DNA of 64,000 nt from UBA1858 sp963976865 (GTDB lineage Bacteria > Pseudomonadota > Gammaproteobacteria > UBA4575). The stretch is taken from NCBI GenBank assembly GCA_963976865.1, contig CAXBLY010000001.1, positions 248,001-312,000 of the forward strand, read 5' to 3'. The notes beneath the pieces are model-generated. The model saw nothing but the letters and a program-made list of their open reading frames with translations. It was not told the DNA's origin and did no database searches. Both the position numbers and the translations under genes were made by a program. This document shows positions 17,819 to 25,209 of the stretch, piece by piece (the first letter of the stretch is position 1; each line of letters begins with the position of its first letter).

Positions 17819-19192
17819 ATGGGTCAGATACTTTTCTCCGCCGCACATAAATCTTCCGGAAAAACCATAGTCACCACAGGAATTTGCGCGGCTCTGCGCT
17901 CACAAAATAAAGTGATTCAGCCTTTCAAGAAAGGTCCGGATTATATAGACCCAATGTGGCTGGCAACAGCATCGCAGCGCCATTGCTATAATCTGGATTT
18001 CTGGACTCAATCCCATCAGGAAATCCAGGCGTTGTTCTATTCAAAAAGTTCAGACGCAGACCTTTCTATTATAGAAGCCAACAAAGGACTTTATGATGGG
18101 CTGGCATTAGATGGCAGCGACAGTAACGCTGCATTAGCAAAATTACTTAAATCTCCTGTGGTACTGGTATTGGACTGTCGCGGCACTATCCGCGGAATTG
18201 CTCCGCTATTACTTGGTTATCAGCAATTTGACTCTGAAGTTAATATCAAAGGCGTTATTTTGAATTTTGTGGGTGGCGACCGACATGAAAAAAAACTGCG
18301 CCAGGTTGTTGAGCATTACACAAACCTGAAAGTATTGGGTGCAATACGCCGCGATGATGCATTGACTCTGGAAGAAAGATACCTTGGCTTAATACCCAGC
18401 AATGAAGATCAACAGGCAACAGAGAAAATACAGTCGCTCGCACGTACCGTAGGTAATCAGGTGGATCTGGATGCGCTTTTAGGAATCTCCACACCCATAC
18501 CGCACGCACACATGGCGGGCAAAAAAAACAATACATTATTTAATTTTCGCATCGGTTACGCAAAGGATCGTGCATTTGGGTTTTACTATCCTGACGATCT
18601 GGAAACATTTCAGCAGCTAGGTGCCACACTAGTGCCATTCGACACATTAACTGATAAAGAATTACCCAATGTAGATGCACTCTTTATTGGTGGTGGCTTC
18701 CCCGAGAAATGTATGCGCGAACTGGAAAATAACCAGTCGATGCGTATGCAAATTAAAAATGCACTTTTACAGGGGCTACCAGCCTATGCAGAATGTGGTG
18801 GATTAATGTATCTATGTAACAGCATCGAATATCAGGGAAGTCGTGCTGCAATGACAGGTGTCATTAATGCGGACTGTGTGATGACACCCAAGCCTCAGGG
18901 ACGTGGCTATATTCAATTCAGTGAAAATAAACATGCATTCTGGCCGAATAGCCTGTCATCACCAATTAATGCACACGAATTTCATTATTCCCATCTATCC
19001 GGGTTAAAACAGGACAGCACTCTGGTGTTTGATGTCACGCGCGGCAATGGCATTCAGAACAAACAGGATGGTATTCGCATTAATAATACTCTCGCATGCT
19101 ATGCACACCAGCGCCACAGCAGTCATAACCCCTGGATATATCAGTTTCTGAGTTTTATCAAATCTAACAAATCCAAACTCACTGATCCCTAG
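17819..19192 (+). CDS. Cobyrinate a,c-diamide synthase family protein (CobB/CbiA, possibly DsrN)
   Basis: 457 aa. The N-terminal ATP-binding domain has the altered P-loop HKSSGKT and PFKKGPDYIDP. The C-terminal glutamine amidotransferase domain has GGGFPE and the nucleophile Cys in AECGGLMYL. The family amidates cobyrinate, or siroheme in the DsrN branch of sulfur oxidisers. No other cobalamin gene is present, and the next gene is a cysteine-free IscA-like protein, which is the dsrN-dsrR order of Allochromatium. That favours siroheme amidation, but sequence alone cannot decide. Confidence 0.88.
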   Translation: MGQILFSAAHKSSGKTIVTTGICAALRSQNKVIQPFKKGPDYIDPMWLATASQRHCYNLDFWTQSHQEIQALFYSKSSDADLSIIEANKGLYDGLALDGSDSNAALAKLLKSPVVLVLDCRGTIRGIAPLLLGYQQFDSEVNIKGVILNFVGGDRHEKKLRQVVEHYTNLKVLGAIRRDDALTLEERYLGLIPSNEDQQATEKIQSLARTVGNQVDLDALLGISTPIPHAHMAGKKNNTLFNFRIGYAKDRAFGFYYPDDLETFQQLGATLVPFDTLTDKELPNVDALFIGGGFPEKCMRELENNQSMRMQIKNALLQGLPAYAECGGLMYLCNSIEYQGSRAAMTGVINADCVMTPKPQGRGYIQFSENKHAFWPNSLSSPINAHEFHYSHLSGLKQDSTLVFDVTRGNGIQNKQDGIRINNTLACYAHQRHSSHNPWIYQFLSFIKSNKSKLTDP

Positions 19193-19201
19193 CAAGCCGG
19201 G

Positions 19202-19207
19202 TATAAT
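19202..19207 (+). promoter_or_regulatory. Possible -10 element before the IscA-like gene
   Basis: A consensus TATAAT lies 30 bases before the start codon at 19237, with TCACTG 17 bases further up as a poor -35. It may give the small gene its own transcript in addition to read-through from the preceding gene. Confidence 0.3.
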
Positions 19208-19236
19208 ACACAGAACATAAATTTGGAAATCGCACT

Positions 19237-19572
19237 ATGGATGAAGTATCAATTACAGAAACCGCTGCACAGCAAGTTAAAAAATCAGCACTCGAATCAC
19301 AAACCGAGAATTTGCCATTACGCATTGCCGTTACAGTTCAGCCTGACGGATCTTTTCATTACGGCATGGGTTTTGACGATGTCGGCAATACGAAAGGTGA
19401 AGATATTAACTACCATTCAAATGGTATAGACATTGTTATCGCCAAAACAAGTTACGAATTGCTAAAAGGGACAGTCATTGATTTCGCTGAGCTGGAACCA
19501 AAGCAATTTCATTTTGTATTTCTCAACCCCAATGACCCAAACTACTCACCCAGCACTTCCACCGATAAATAA
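19237..19572 (+). CDS. Cysteine-free IscA/A-type protein, DsrR-like
   Basis: 111 aa. The fold of A-type Fe-S carriers is recognisable: VSITETAAQQVKK at the start, LRIAV, the DIVIAKTSYELLKGTVIDF segment and FHFVFLNPND near the end. The family needs three Cys (one after the central strand and a C-x-C near the end), but here there is no Cys at all. This is the defining oddity of DsrR, encoded next to DsrN in sulfur-oxidiser dsr operons. It probably acts in regulation or protein interaction and not in cluster transfer. It lies 44 bases after the CobB/DsrN-like gene. Confidence 0.82.
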   Translation: MDEVSITETAAQQVKKSALESQTENLPLRIAVTVQPDGSFHYGMGFDDVGNTKGEDINYHSNGIDIVIAKTSYELLKGTVIDFAELEPKQFHFVFLNPNDPNYSPSTSTDK

Positions 19573-19623
19573 CGCTAATTAAAGCTGGCAGACCACAAGC
19601 CCCATTCATAATTAGCGCAATCA

Positions 19624-21153
19624 ATGTTAGATAAATTAACCAACCAGATTAATTTACCAGTGACAGCGGTGTTATTGGGTTTATGTTTATCTGTACTGAG
19701 TGTATTTGCGAGTTCCTGGTCCCCGTTAATTTTATTGACCGGGCTCGCTCTCATTGCATTTGCATTCTGGAATTTATGGTCCAGCTACATTATTCCTGCT
19801 CAGCGCATCAAGGAATGGACTCAAATGATTCGTGCAGGATATCTGGGTGCAAAATTCAGCCATAAACCTATGGGTGACTACGTCAACATCTATCAGGACT
19901 TACAGTTTATTGGCGAGATGTTGCAATCTCTTTCAAGCAACGCTGAAACTCAGGTACAAAAACATACCGACCATATCGCACAGAAAACCCGGTCACTATC
20001 AATTTTATACGATGTCGCCAATAGCATAAATTTATCCAGAGATGTCAGTTCACTACTCAGCCAGTTTCTATTTAACCTGACTGAGCTTGTCGATGCACAA
20101 GCAGCGGTCGCTTATCTAATCAATGAAAATAACGAGGTTGAATTACTCACCCACATAAATGGCATTGAAGAACTCATTGCAGGGCATGCCAGACATTGTC
20201 TCATCAATCATTCCAGCAATACCAAAGAGGATGGATTTGGCATATTGAAAATAAAATTGCTGGACTGCGATGATGAGTTCTGTAAAAAATACTTTCAGGA
20301 TGAGCAAATCTGCATACTTATTGTTCCCTTACAGTACCAAGAGAAATTATTGGGAGCATTTAATTTCTATGTGCATAAAAACTCATTAAACGAATTTGAA
20401 GATTTTGACGAGTTATTTACCAGTATTGGCCGCCATCTCGGAGCCGCCATCGAAAAAGCACATCTCGACGAAGAAACAACCGCTTTATCCATTATGCGTG
20501 AACGTACTCATATCGCTAATGAGTTACATGATTCTTTGGCACAGACACTGACCAGTATTCGCTTTCAGGTACGCGTACTGGATGAAACGCTACACCAGGG
20601 CAATGATGCACAGACCTGGGCCGAGATGGAAAGAATTGAAGCTTCCATCAATGAAGCGCATACTGAAATTCGGGAGCTTATTGCTCACTTCAGGTCGCCC
20701 ACGGTACTTGTCAGCCTGATCGCCTCAGTAGAGCAGACAATCGATCGCTTCCGACAAGTAAATGATGAAATTCAGGTCTTTTTCCAGAATGAATGGCCAG
20801 AAACTGACTTGCCAGCAGAAACAGAGTTTCATATTCTGCGTATAATTCAGGAGTCACTGACGAATATAAGAAAGCATAGTGATGCAGAAAATGTCCGCAT
20901 AATGATGTGTGCCAACGGCGTAAACCGCTATAAAGTATTAATTGAAGATGACGGAGTTGGCTTTTCCAAGCCACAGACAAGCTATCATTCTGGTGAACAT
21001 ATCGGCTTATCCATCATGCGAGACCGGGCAAAGCGATTTGGTGGAGAATTTATGGTAGAAAGTGAACCAGGCGAAGGCACACGAATTGTTTTAGAATTCA
21101 CCAGCAATCAACCATCCACGACCACGACAGACCAAATAAATAATGAGCTCTAA
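19624..21153 (+). CDS. NarX-type sensor histidine kinase
   Basis: 509 aa. Two membrane helices (about residues 12-32 and 36-55) with almost no periplasmic loop, a HAMP-like linker, a coiled coil near 100-125, a GAF-like domain (about 125-280), then the HisKA_3 dimerisation domain with phospho-His in ERTHIANELHDSLAQ and an HATPase_c domain (IIQESLTNIRKHS, DDGVGF, GLSIMRDRA). With so small an outside part it likely senses a cytoplasmic or membrane signal through GAF. It overlaps the response regulator gene by 11 bases, a firm sign that they are partners. Confidence 0.93.
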   Translation: MLDKLTNQINLPVTAVLLGLCLSVLSVFASSWSPLILLTGLALIAFAFWNLWSSYIIPAQRIKEWTQMIRAGYLGAKFSHKPMGDYVNIYQDLQFIGEMLQSLSSNAETQVQKHTDHIAQKTRSLSILYDVANSINLSRDVSSLLSQFLFNLTELVDAQAAVAYLINENNEVELLTHINGIEELIAGHARHCLINHSSNTKEDGFGILKIKLLDCDDEFCKKYFQDEQICILIVPLQYQEKLLGAFNFYVHKNSLNEFEDFDELFTSIGRHLGAAIEKAHLDEETTALSIMRERTHIANELHDSLAQTLTSIRFQVRVLDETLHQGNDAQTWAEMERIEASINEAHTEIRELIAHFRSPTVLVSLIASVEQTIDRFRQVNDEIQVFFQNEWPETDLPAETEFHILRIIQESLTNIRKHSDAENVRIMMCANGVNRYKVLIEDDGVGFSKPQTSYHSGEHIGLSIMRDRAKRFGGEFMVESEPGEGTRIVLEFTSNQPSTTTTDQINNEL

Positions 21154-21808
21154 TCTACGCGTACTGATTATTGACGATCACACTCTCTTCCGGGATGGCC
21201 TGCAGGGCCTGCTTGAACGACATAATATCGATGTTGTTGGATCGTTGGGCGATGGCCTTGAAGGCATTCGACTGGCTCAGGAATTAAAGCCGGATATTAT
21301 TCTCCTTGATATGCGCATGCCAGGCCTCTCTGGACTGGATGTATTAAAACAGTTGCAGCAAAATAATTTTGAAGCACCCATTGCCATGCTCACTACCAGT
21401 AACGATGAACGCGATCTGGTCGAAGCGCTGCGCAATGGAGCAAAAGGCTACCTGCTAAAAGATATGGACCCTGACGACGTCGTTGCAGCCTTACGCGAAA
21501 TAGTCAAAGGTGAGACAGTGGTAGCTCCCAATCTAACCCAGATATTAGCGCGAGTGGTCAAGGGCGAGCCTATTCTGGAATCAGAACCCAGCCCCATCGA
21601 TGATTTAACGCCTCGAGAAGCTGAGATTCTAAGCCTTTTGGCAGAAGGTCAAAGCAATAAAGTCATCGCGAGAAATCTGGGCATTTCTGATGGCACTGTA
21701 AAATTACATGTTAAAGCCATTCTACGAAAATTAAATATTCATTCTCGTGTTGAAGCCGCTGTCATTGCTGTTGAACAAGGACTCCGAGCCAACAAAAAAC
21801 CCCTGTAG
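21143..21808 (+). CDS. NarL/FixJ-family response regulator
   Basis: 221 aa. Receiver domain with the acidic pair in IIDDH, phospho-acceptor Asp in ILLDMRMPG and Lys in YLLKDMD; C-terminal LuxR-type HTH from about residue 155 (LTPREAEILSLLAEGQSNKVIARNL, DGTVKLHVKAILRKL, written here as two segments). It is coupled to the NarX-type kinase by overlap. Targets are not visible; the rhodanese gene 24 bases downstream may be in the same operon. Confidence 0.95.
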   Translation: MSSNLRVLIIDDHTLFRDGLQGLLERHNIDVVGSLGDGLEGIRLAQELKPDIILLDMRMPGLSGLDVLKQLQQNNFEAPIAMLTTSNDERDLVEALRNGAKGYLLKDMDPDDVVAALREIVKGETVVAPNLTQILARVVKGEPILESEPSPIDDLTPREAEILSLLAEGQSNKVIARNLGISDGTVKLHVKAILRKLNIHSRVEAAVIAVEQGLRANKKPL

Positions 21809-21832
21809 TTTATTGCTCCTCTAGTTTGCCAA

Positions 21833-22276
21833 ATGAAAACGTTTGACCAGATGGTCGCAGAGGCGACAGAGCACATTATCGAATTAATGCCCTGGGACCT
21901 GGAACAAAAACTCGATAACAACGAATCCCTGTTGTTAATCGATGTTCGTGAACCTGAAGAATTCAATGCGATGCATATCGCAAATGCCGTTAATATTCCA
22001 CGCGGCATACTCGAAGCAGCCTCAGAGACGGGCTACGATGAAACCCATGCTGAATTATCCTGCGCACGCGATAAAAATGTTGTTGTTATTTGCCGGTCAG
22101 GCAAACGCAGTTGCCTGGCGGCTTACACTTTAAAGCAATTAGGCTTCAAGCATGCGGCTTCACTGAAAACCGGTTTGCGCGGCTGGAATGATTATGACCA
22201 GCCTATGGTTGACCAGTACGACCACAAGGTCGACGGCGATGATGCCGAGGAATATTTGCGACCCCAGACAAGCTGA
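21833..22276 (+). CDS. Single-domain rhodanese
   Basis: 147 aa. A rhodanese domain fills residues 15-125: LLIDVREPEEF, HIANAVNIPRG, and the active-site loop VVICRSGKRS with catalytic Cys. The fourth and later loop residues are small and polar, as in thiosulfate/persulfide sulfurtransferases. A helical N-terminal lead (residues 1-25) and an acidic tail complete it. No signal peptide, so cytosolic. It follows the NarL-type regulator and may be controlled with it. Confidence 0.92.
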   Translation: MKTFDQMVAEATEHIIELMPWDLEQKLDNNESLLLIDVREPEEFNAMHIANAVNIPRGILEAASETGYDETHAELSCARDKNVVVICRSGKRSCLAAYTLKQLGFKHAASLKTGLRGWNDYDQPMVDQYDHKVDGDDAEEYLRPQTS

Positions 22277-22418
22277 CAAGCCATTCGAGACAACCTGTTC
22301 CAGATATATCCAGTCATTGTGCATACAGCTGTTGTACTGTCAACATTGATTCACCAGACTGTAAAATTTTTCATATAGCCAGTATATTTAACCATTAACT
22401 CTCATCCGTACTACCTAT

Positions 22419-22586
22419 ATGAAACCCTGGCAAAGAAATCGGTTCTTTTTAGTCGCAGTCATACTGGCATGTGTAGCCACCGCAAACATTCCCGGCCTCG
22501 CCACAGCCCAGATTTTATCGTTGATCGCATTGTATTTTTTATTATTCTTTTTATACGTGAAATATTTTAATCGTTACCAAAAATAA
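22419..22586 (+). CDS. Small two-helix membrane protein
   Basis: 55 aa: a short basic start (MKPWQRNR), hydrophobic helix about residues 9-26, a Pro-Gly turn, second helix about 30-48, basic end. Too short to class. There is no clear ribosome site, so the call rests on the clean alternation of charged and hydrophobic blocks. Function unknown. Confidence 0.45.
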   Translation: MKPWQRNRFFLVAVILACVATANIPGLATAQILSLIALYFLLFFLYVKYFNRYQK

Positions 22587-22613
22587 TCATCTGTGATTCG
22601 CAAAATAGCCTCG

Positions 22614-22724
22614 CGTCATTCCCATTCAAATAGGAATCCAGTTACACGCAAACATAAGCACTGGTAAATTATTTTTAGACTTCCCACCGAATCAATTACG
22701 CTAGATTCCCACCTTCGCGGGAAT
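22614..22724. repeat. Pair of inverted ATTCCC-N8-GGGAAT-type elements
   Basis: A degraded copy at 22614-22641 (CATTCCC, eight bases, AGGAATCC) and a better copy at 22705-22724 (ATTCCC, eight bases, GGGAAT) face one another across about 60 bases. They match the cores of the long inverted repeat at 61545-61752. The 6-8-6 layout is like that of Neisseria dRS3 repeats, though I infer only similarity of form. Confidence 0.6.
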
Positions 22725-22735
22725 AACAGATAGTG

Positions 22736-23080
22736 CTAATCGTAATGTTTGTGATATTTCCTTCTCACACCAGCTCGTTGGGTAATTACACCACGTACAA
22801 CTGATGGGCCTTCTATTTCAACAGATTTGTAGCCTGGATTAATTGGCTGTAGAAAATACTTTTCTCCATTCTGGATTAATTGACGAAATATATATTCGCC
22901 ATCTATTTCAGCAATGACATACCTGCCATTTTCCACATTGGCAGCAGGATCAATAATTATAATGCAGCCATCCTTGAATTCAGGCTCCATACTATCGCCA
23001 AGCACACGTAGCGCAAACGGCTCATCACTGGCACAACCTCCACCAGCATCCAGATCAAATAACTCAGATTTGTCACTCAT
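22736..23080 (-). CDS. S24/LexA-like peptidase-fold protein without DNA-binding domain
   Basis: 114 aa: only the C-terminal half of a LexA/UmuD-type protein. The Ser nucleophile is present in LGDSMEPEF near residue 30, but where LexA has the general-base Lys (TVKRL) this protein has IFRQL, Arg in place of Lys. There is no helix-turn-helix. It lies six bases after the ABC exporter on the same strand, and the AGGGCASDEPFALRVLGD-like start is the pattern of a stand-alone family. It may be a non-proteolytic S24 fold. Confidence 0.85.
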   Translation of the reverse strand: MSDKSELFDLDAGGGCASDEPFALRVLGDSMEPEFKDGCIIIIDPAANVENGRYVIAEIDGEYIFRQLIQNGEKYFLQPINPGYKSVEIEGPSVVRGVITQRAGVRRKYHKHYD

Positions 23081-23086
23081 AATAAT

Positions 23087-24889
23087 TCAACTTATTAGCT
23101 GGTCATGTTCAGCATCTTTTTGCTGCAGCATCCATAATTGCGAGTATAACTGATTCCTCTCCAGGAGTTGAGTATGTGTACCCTGCTCCACCACTTTGCC
23201 GGTATCTATTACATAGATTTTATCGGCATCCACAATTGTTGACAGGCGATGCGCAATCATTAACGAGGTTACCTCCTTCGTCACCTTCTCAATCGCTTTC
23301 ATTACTGCAACTTCTGTATTTGTATCCAGGCTAGATGTCGCCTCATCAAATACAATAATGTTCGGTTTCTTGAGAATTGCACGTGCAATTGCCACACGTT
23401 GCACTTCACCGCCAGATAATTTTAAGCCACGTTCTCCTACAACAGTATTTAAACCCTCTGGCAGTCTGGATATTAACTGATCCAGATTTGCCAGTGACAC
23501 TGCCTGTAGCAGTTCCTCTTCACTGGCAAGTGGATTACCGTACTGAATATTGAAACGGATTGTTTCGTTAAAGAGCATTGTGTCTTGCGGCACCATACTG
23601 ACATGACGGCGAAGGCTATCCTGACTACAGTCAGCTATATTTTCCCCATCAATCATGATACTTCCCTCAGTGACGTCATAAAACCTAAACAGCAAACGTG
23701 CAATCGTTGACTTTCCCGAGCCAGACGGCCCCACTACCGCCACTTTTTCACCTGGTTTAATTTCCAGTGATACCTGATCCAGTATTGTGCGTTCGGGCGT
23801 GTAACTAAAACTCACCTTGTTAAAACAAATTGCACCCCGGGTAATATTCAATGCGCTGGCACCGGGTTTATCCTGCACTTCCGGTGACTCTTCTAGCAGC
23901 TTGGCTAATAAATCCATATCCGCCAGTGAATAAGTGATTTGCCGATAGACAATCCCCAGCATGTTCATAGGCACAAACAGCTGTAACATTAATGCGTTGA
24001 CCAGCACCAGGTCTCCAATAGTCATATTGCCGGCCACAACACCTTGCGCTGCAAATATCATAATCCCTGTTACGCCCAACGCGATTATGGTTGCCTGACC
24101 GAAATTCAGTAATGACATCGTAAACGTGCTTTTAATCGATGCCTTTTCCCAGCCAGTTAATGTATTCGCGTATCTGTCTACTTCATATCTTTCGTTATTA
24201 AAATATTTAACCGTTTCATAGTTAAGCAAACTATCAACAGCCTGAGAGTGTGCTTCAGAATCGAGTTTATTGGCGAGATGTCGGTAATGCATACGCCAGT
24301 TTGTAAACAGCACTGTGAACACGACATAAACGACGATGGTCGCCAGTGTGATCAATGTAAACTGAAGGTTATATGAACTGAATAAAATTGCCGTCACCAG
24401 GGTGATCTCAAACACCGTAGGAATAACAATAAATACAAAATAATTTGATAAAGAGCTGAGACTCTGTGTACCACGTTCGAGATCGCGTGTAACTGAGCCT
24501 GTGCGCCGATCCAGGTGAAATCGCAGGGATAGCTGGTGCAAGTGGGCAAGCACCTCGGATGACAGCCTTCTGATGGCATGAAAGCGCGCACGCGCAAAAA
24601 ATACATCCCGCAATTCATTGAATAGCCCAGTGGAAAGACGTAATGCTCCATAACCCAGTAGCAGCACGATCGGCAACTGCAAGGCAATATTCTCCATATC
24701 CAGGGAATCGACAATATGTTTGAGTACCAGAGGGACTGCCACGGTTGCCACCTTGGCAGCGATCAGACAGCCGAGTGCCAGCAATATACGACCTCGAAAT
24801 TCCCACAAATAAGGGAAAAGGCGGCGCAAATTTTTCCAGTCTGTACGAGTTGTATGCGGATCTTCGGTACGCGCGTGGATTCCCTTCAT
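23087..24889 (-). CDS. Atm1/HMT1-type ABC exporter, fused permease and ATPase
   Basis: 600 aa. Six membrane helices (about residues 35-300) followed by one nucleotide-binding domain: Walker A GPSGSGKST, signature LSGGEVQR, Walker B IIVFDEATSSLD and the switch His in IAHRLST. The membrane part, with LFNELRD and LHQLSLRFHLDRRTG, is that of the Atm1/ABCB7 group, half-transporters exporting glutathione-linked sulfur or metal species. Works as a homodimer in the inner membrane. Confidence 0.92.
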   Translation of the reverse strand: MKGIHARTEDPHTTRTDWKNLRRLFPYLWEFRGRILLALGCLIAAKVATVAVPLVLKHIVDSLDMENIALQLPIVLLLGYGALRLSTGLFNELRDVFFARARFHAIRRLSSEVLAHLHQLSLRFHLDRRTGSVTRDLERGTQSLSSLSNYFVFIVIPTVFEITLVTAILFSSYNLQFTLITLATIVVYVVFTVLFTNWRMHYRHLANKLDSEAHSQAVDSLLNYETVKYFNNERYEVDRYANTLTGWEKASIKSTFTMSLLNFGQATIIALGVTGIMIFAAQGVVAGNMTIGDLVLVNALMLQLFVPMNMLGIVYRQITYSLADMDLLAKLLEESPEVQDKPGASALNITRGAICFNKVSFSYTPERTILDQVSLEIKPGEKVAVVGPSGSGKSTIARLLFRFYDVTEGSIMIDGENIADCSQDSLRRHVSMVPQDTMLFNETIRFNIQYGNPLASEEELLQAVSLANLDQLISRLPEGLNTVVGERGLKLSGGEVQRVAIARAILKKPNIIVFDEATSSLDTNTEVAVMKAIEKVTKEVTSLMIAHRLSTIVDADKIYVIDTGKVVEQGTHTQLLERNQLYSQLWMLQQKDAEHDQLIS

Positions 24890-25051
24890 GACAATATTTT
24901 GTCCTTTTTAAAATTATTTTTTGCTCAGTAAGTTAATAAAAATTTTCTATTTGATTTAATCAATTACTTTTAGCTCACTTTGCTTTTACCTTAAATTTGT
25001 AAGTACGCGATAGTACACATTATTTTTAATTCAAGTCGTCTGTTACACAAG

Positions 25052-25083
25052 TTATCCACAGCTTACTGACACTTCTATCCACA
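25052..25083 (+). promoter_or_regulatory. Two DnaA boxes upstream of nrdA
   Basis: TTATCCACA at 25052-25060 is a perfect DnaA box; CTATCCACA at 25075-25083 differs at one base. DnaA-ATP control of nrdAB is known in E. coli, where boxes lie in the same place. Two boxes are too few for an origin. Confidence 0.7.
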
Positions 25084-25127
25084 ACATATTGGGGTTGACG
25101 ACTCATCCTACCTCAACTTATAGTGTT
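25079..25127 (+). promoter_or_regulatory. Two NrdR boxes over the nrdA promoter
   Basis: Two 16-base sites resembling the NrdR consensus (ACACWATATATWGTGT type) lie at 25079-25094 (CCACAACATATTGGGG) and 25112-25127 (CTCAACTTATAGTGTT). Their starts are 33 bases apart, about three helical turns, the spacing usual for NrdR. The second overlaps the -10 hexamer and so would repress nrdAB when dATP is high. Confidence 0.65.
25095..25124 (+). promoter_or_regulatory. Sigma-70 promoter of nrdAB
   Basis: TTGACG at 25095-25100 and TATAGT at 25119-25124 with an 18-base spacer. Start of transcription would be near 25131, giving a leader of about 80 bases. DnaA and NrdR sites flank and overlap it. Confidence 0.65.
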
Positions 25128-25209
25128 CCTCGGTTGGGAGTCATAGAATATTGCTCCTCATAAAAATAAAAAAATCAATAAATAATCATACAGTTCCAAG
25201 AGAATCTTA

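Larger units (their letters stand above)
24890..25209. other. AT-rich control region before nrdA
   Basis: 320 bases without a gene, between the divergent ABC exporter and nrdA. The exporter-proximal 160 bases show only AT-rich sequence. The nrdA-proximal half carries the DnaA boxes, NrdR boxes and promoter listed separately. Confidence 0.7.

Noticed and set aside
25052..25083. DnaA boxes as part of a replication origin
   Set aside because: Only two boxes, no unwinding-type 13-mers, no dnaA/dnaN/rpmH neighbours; nrdA control is the better account.
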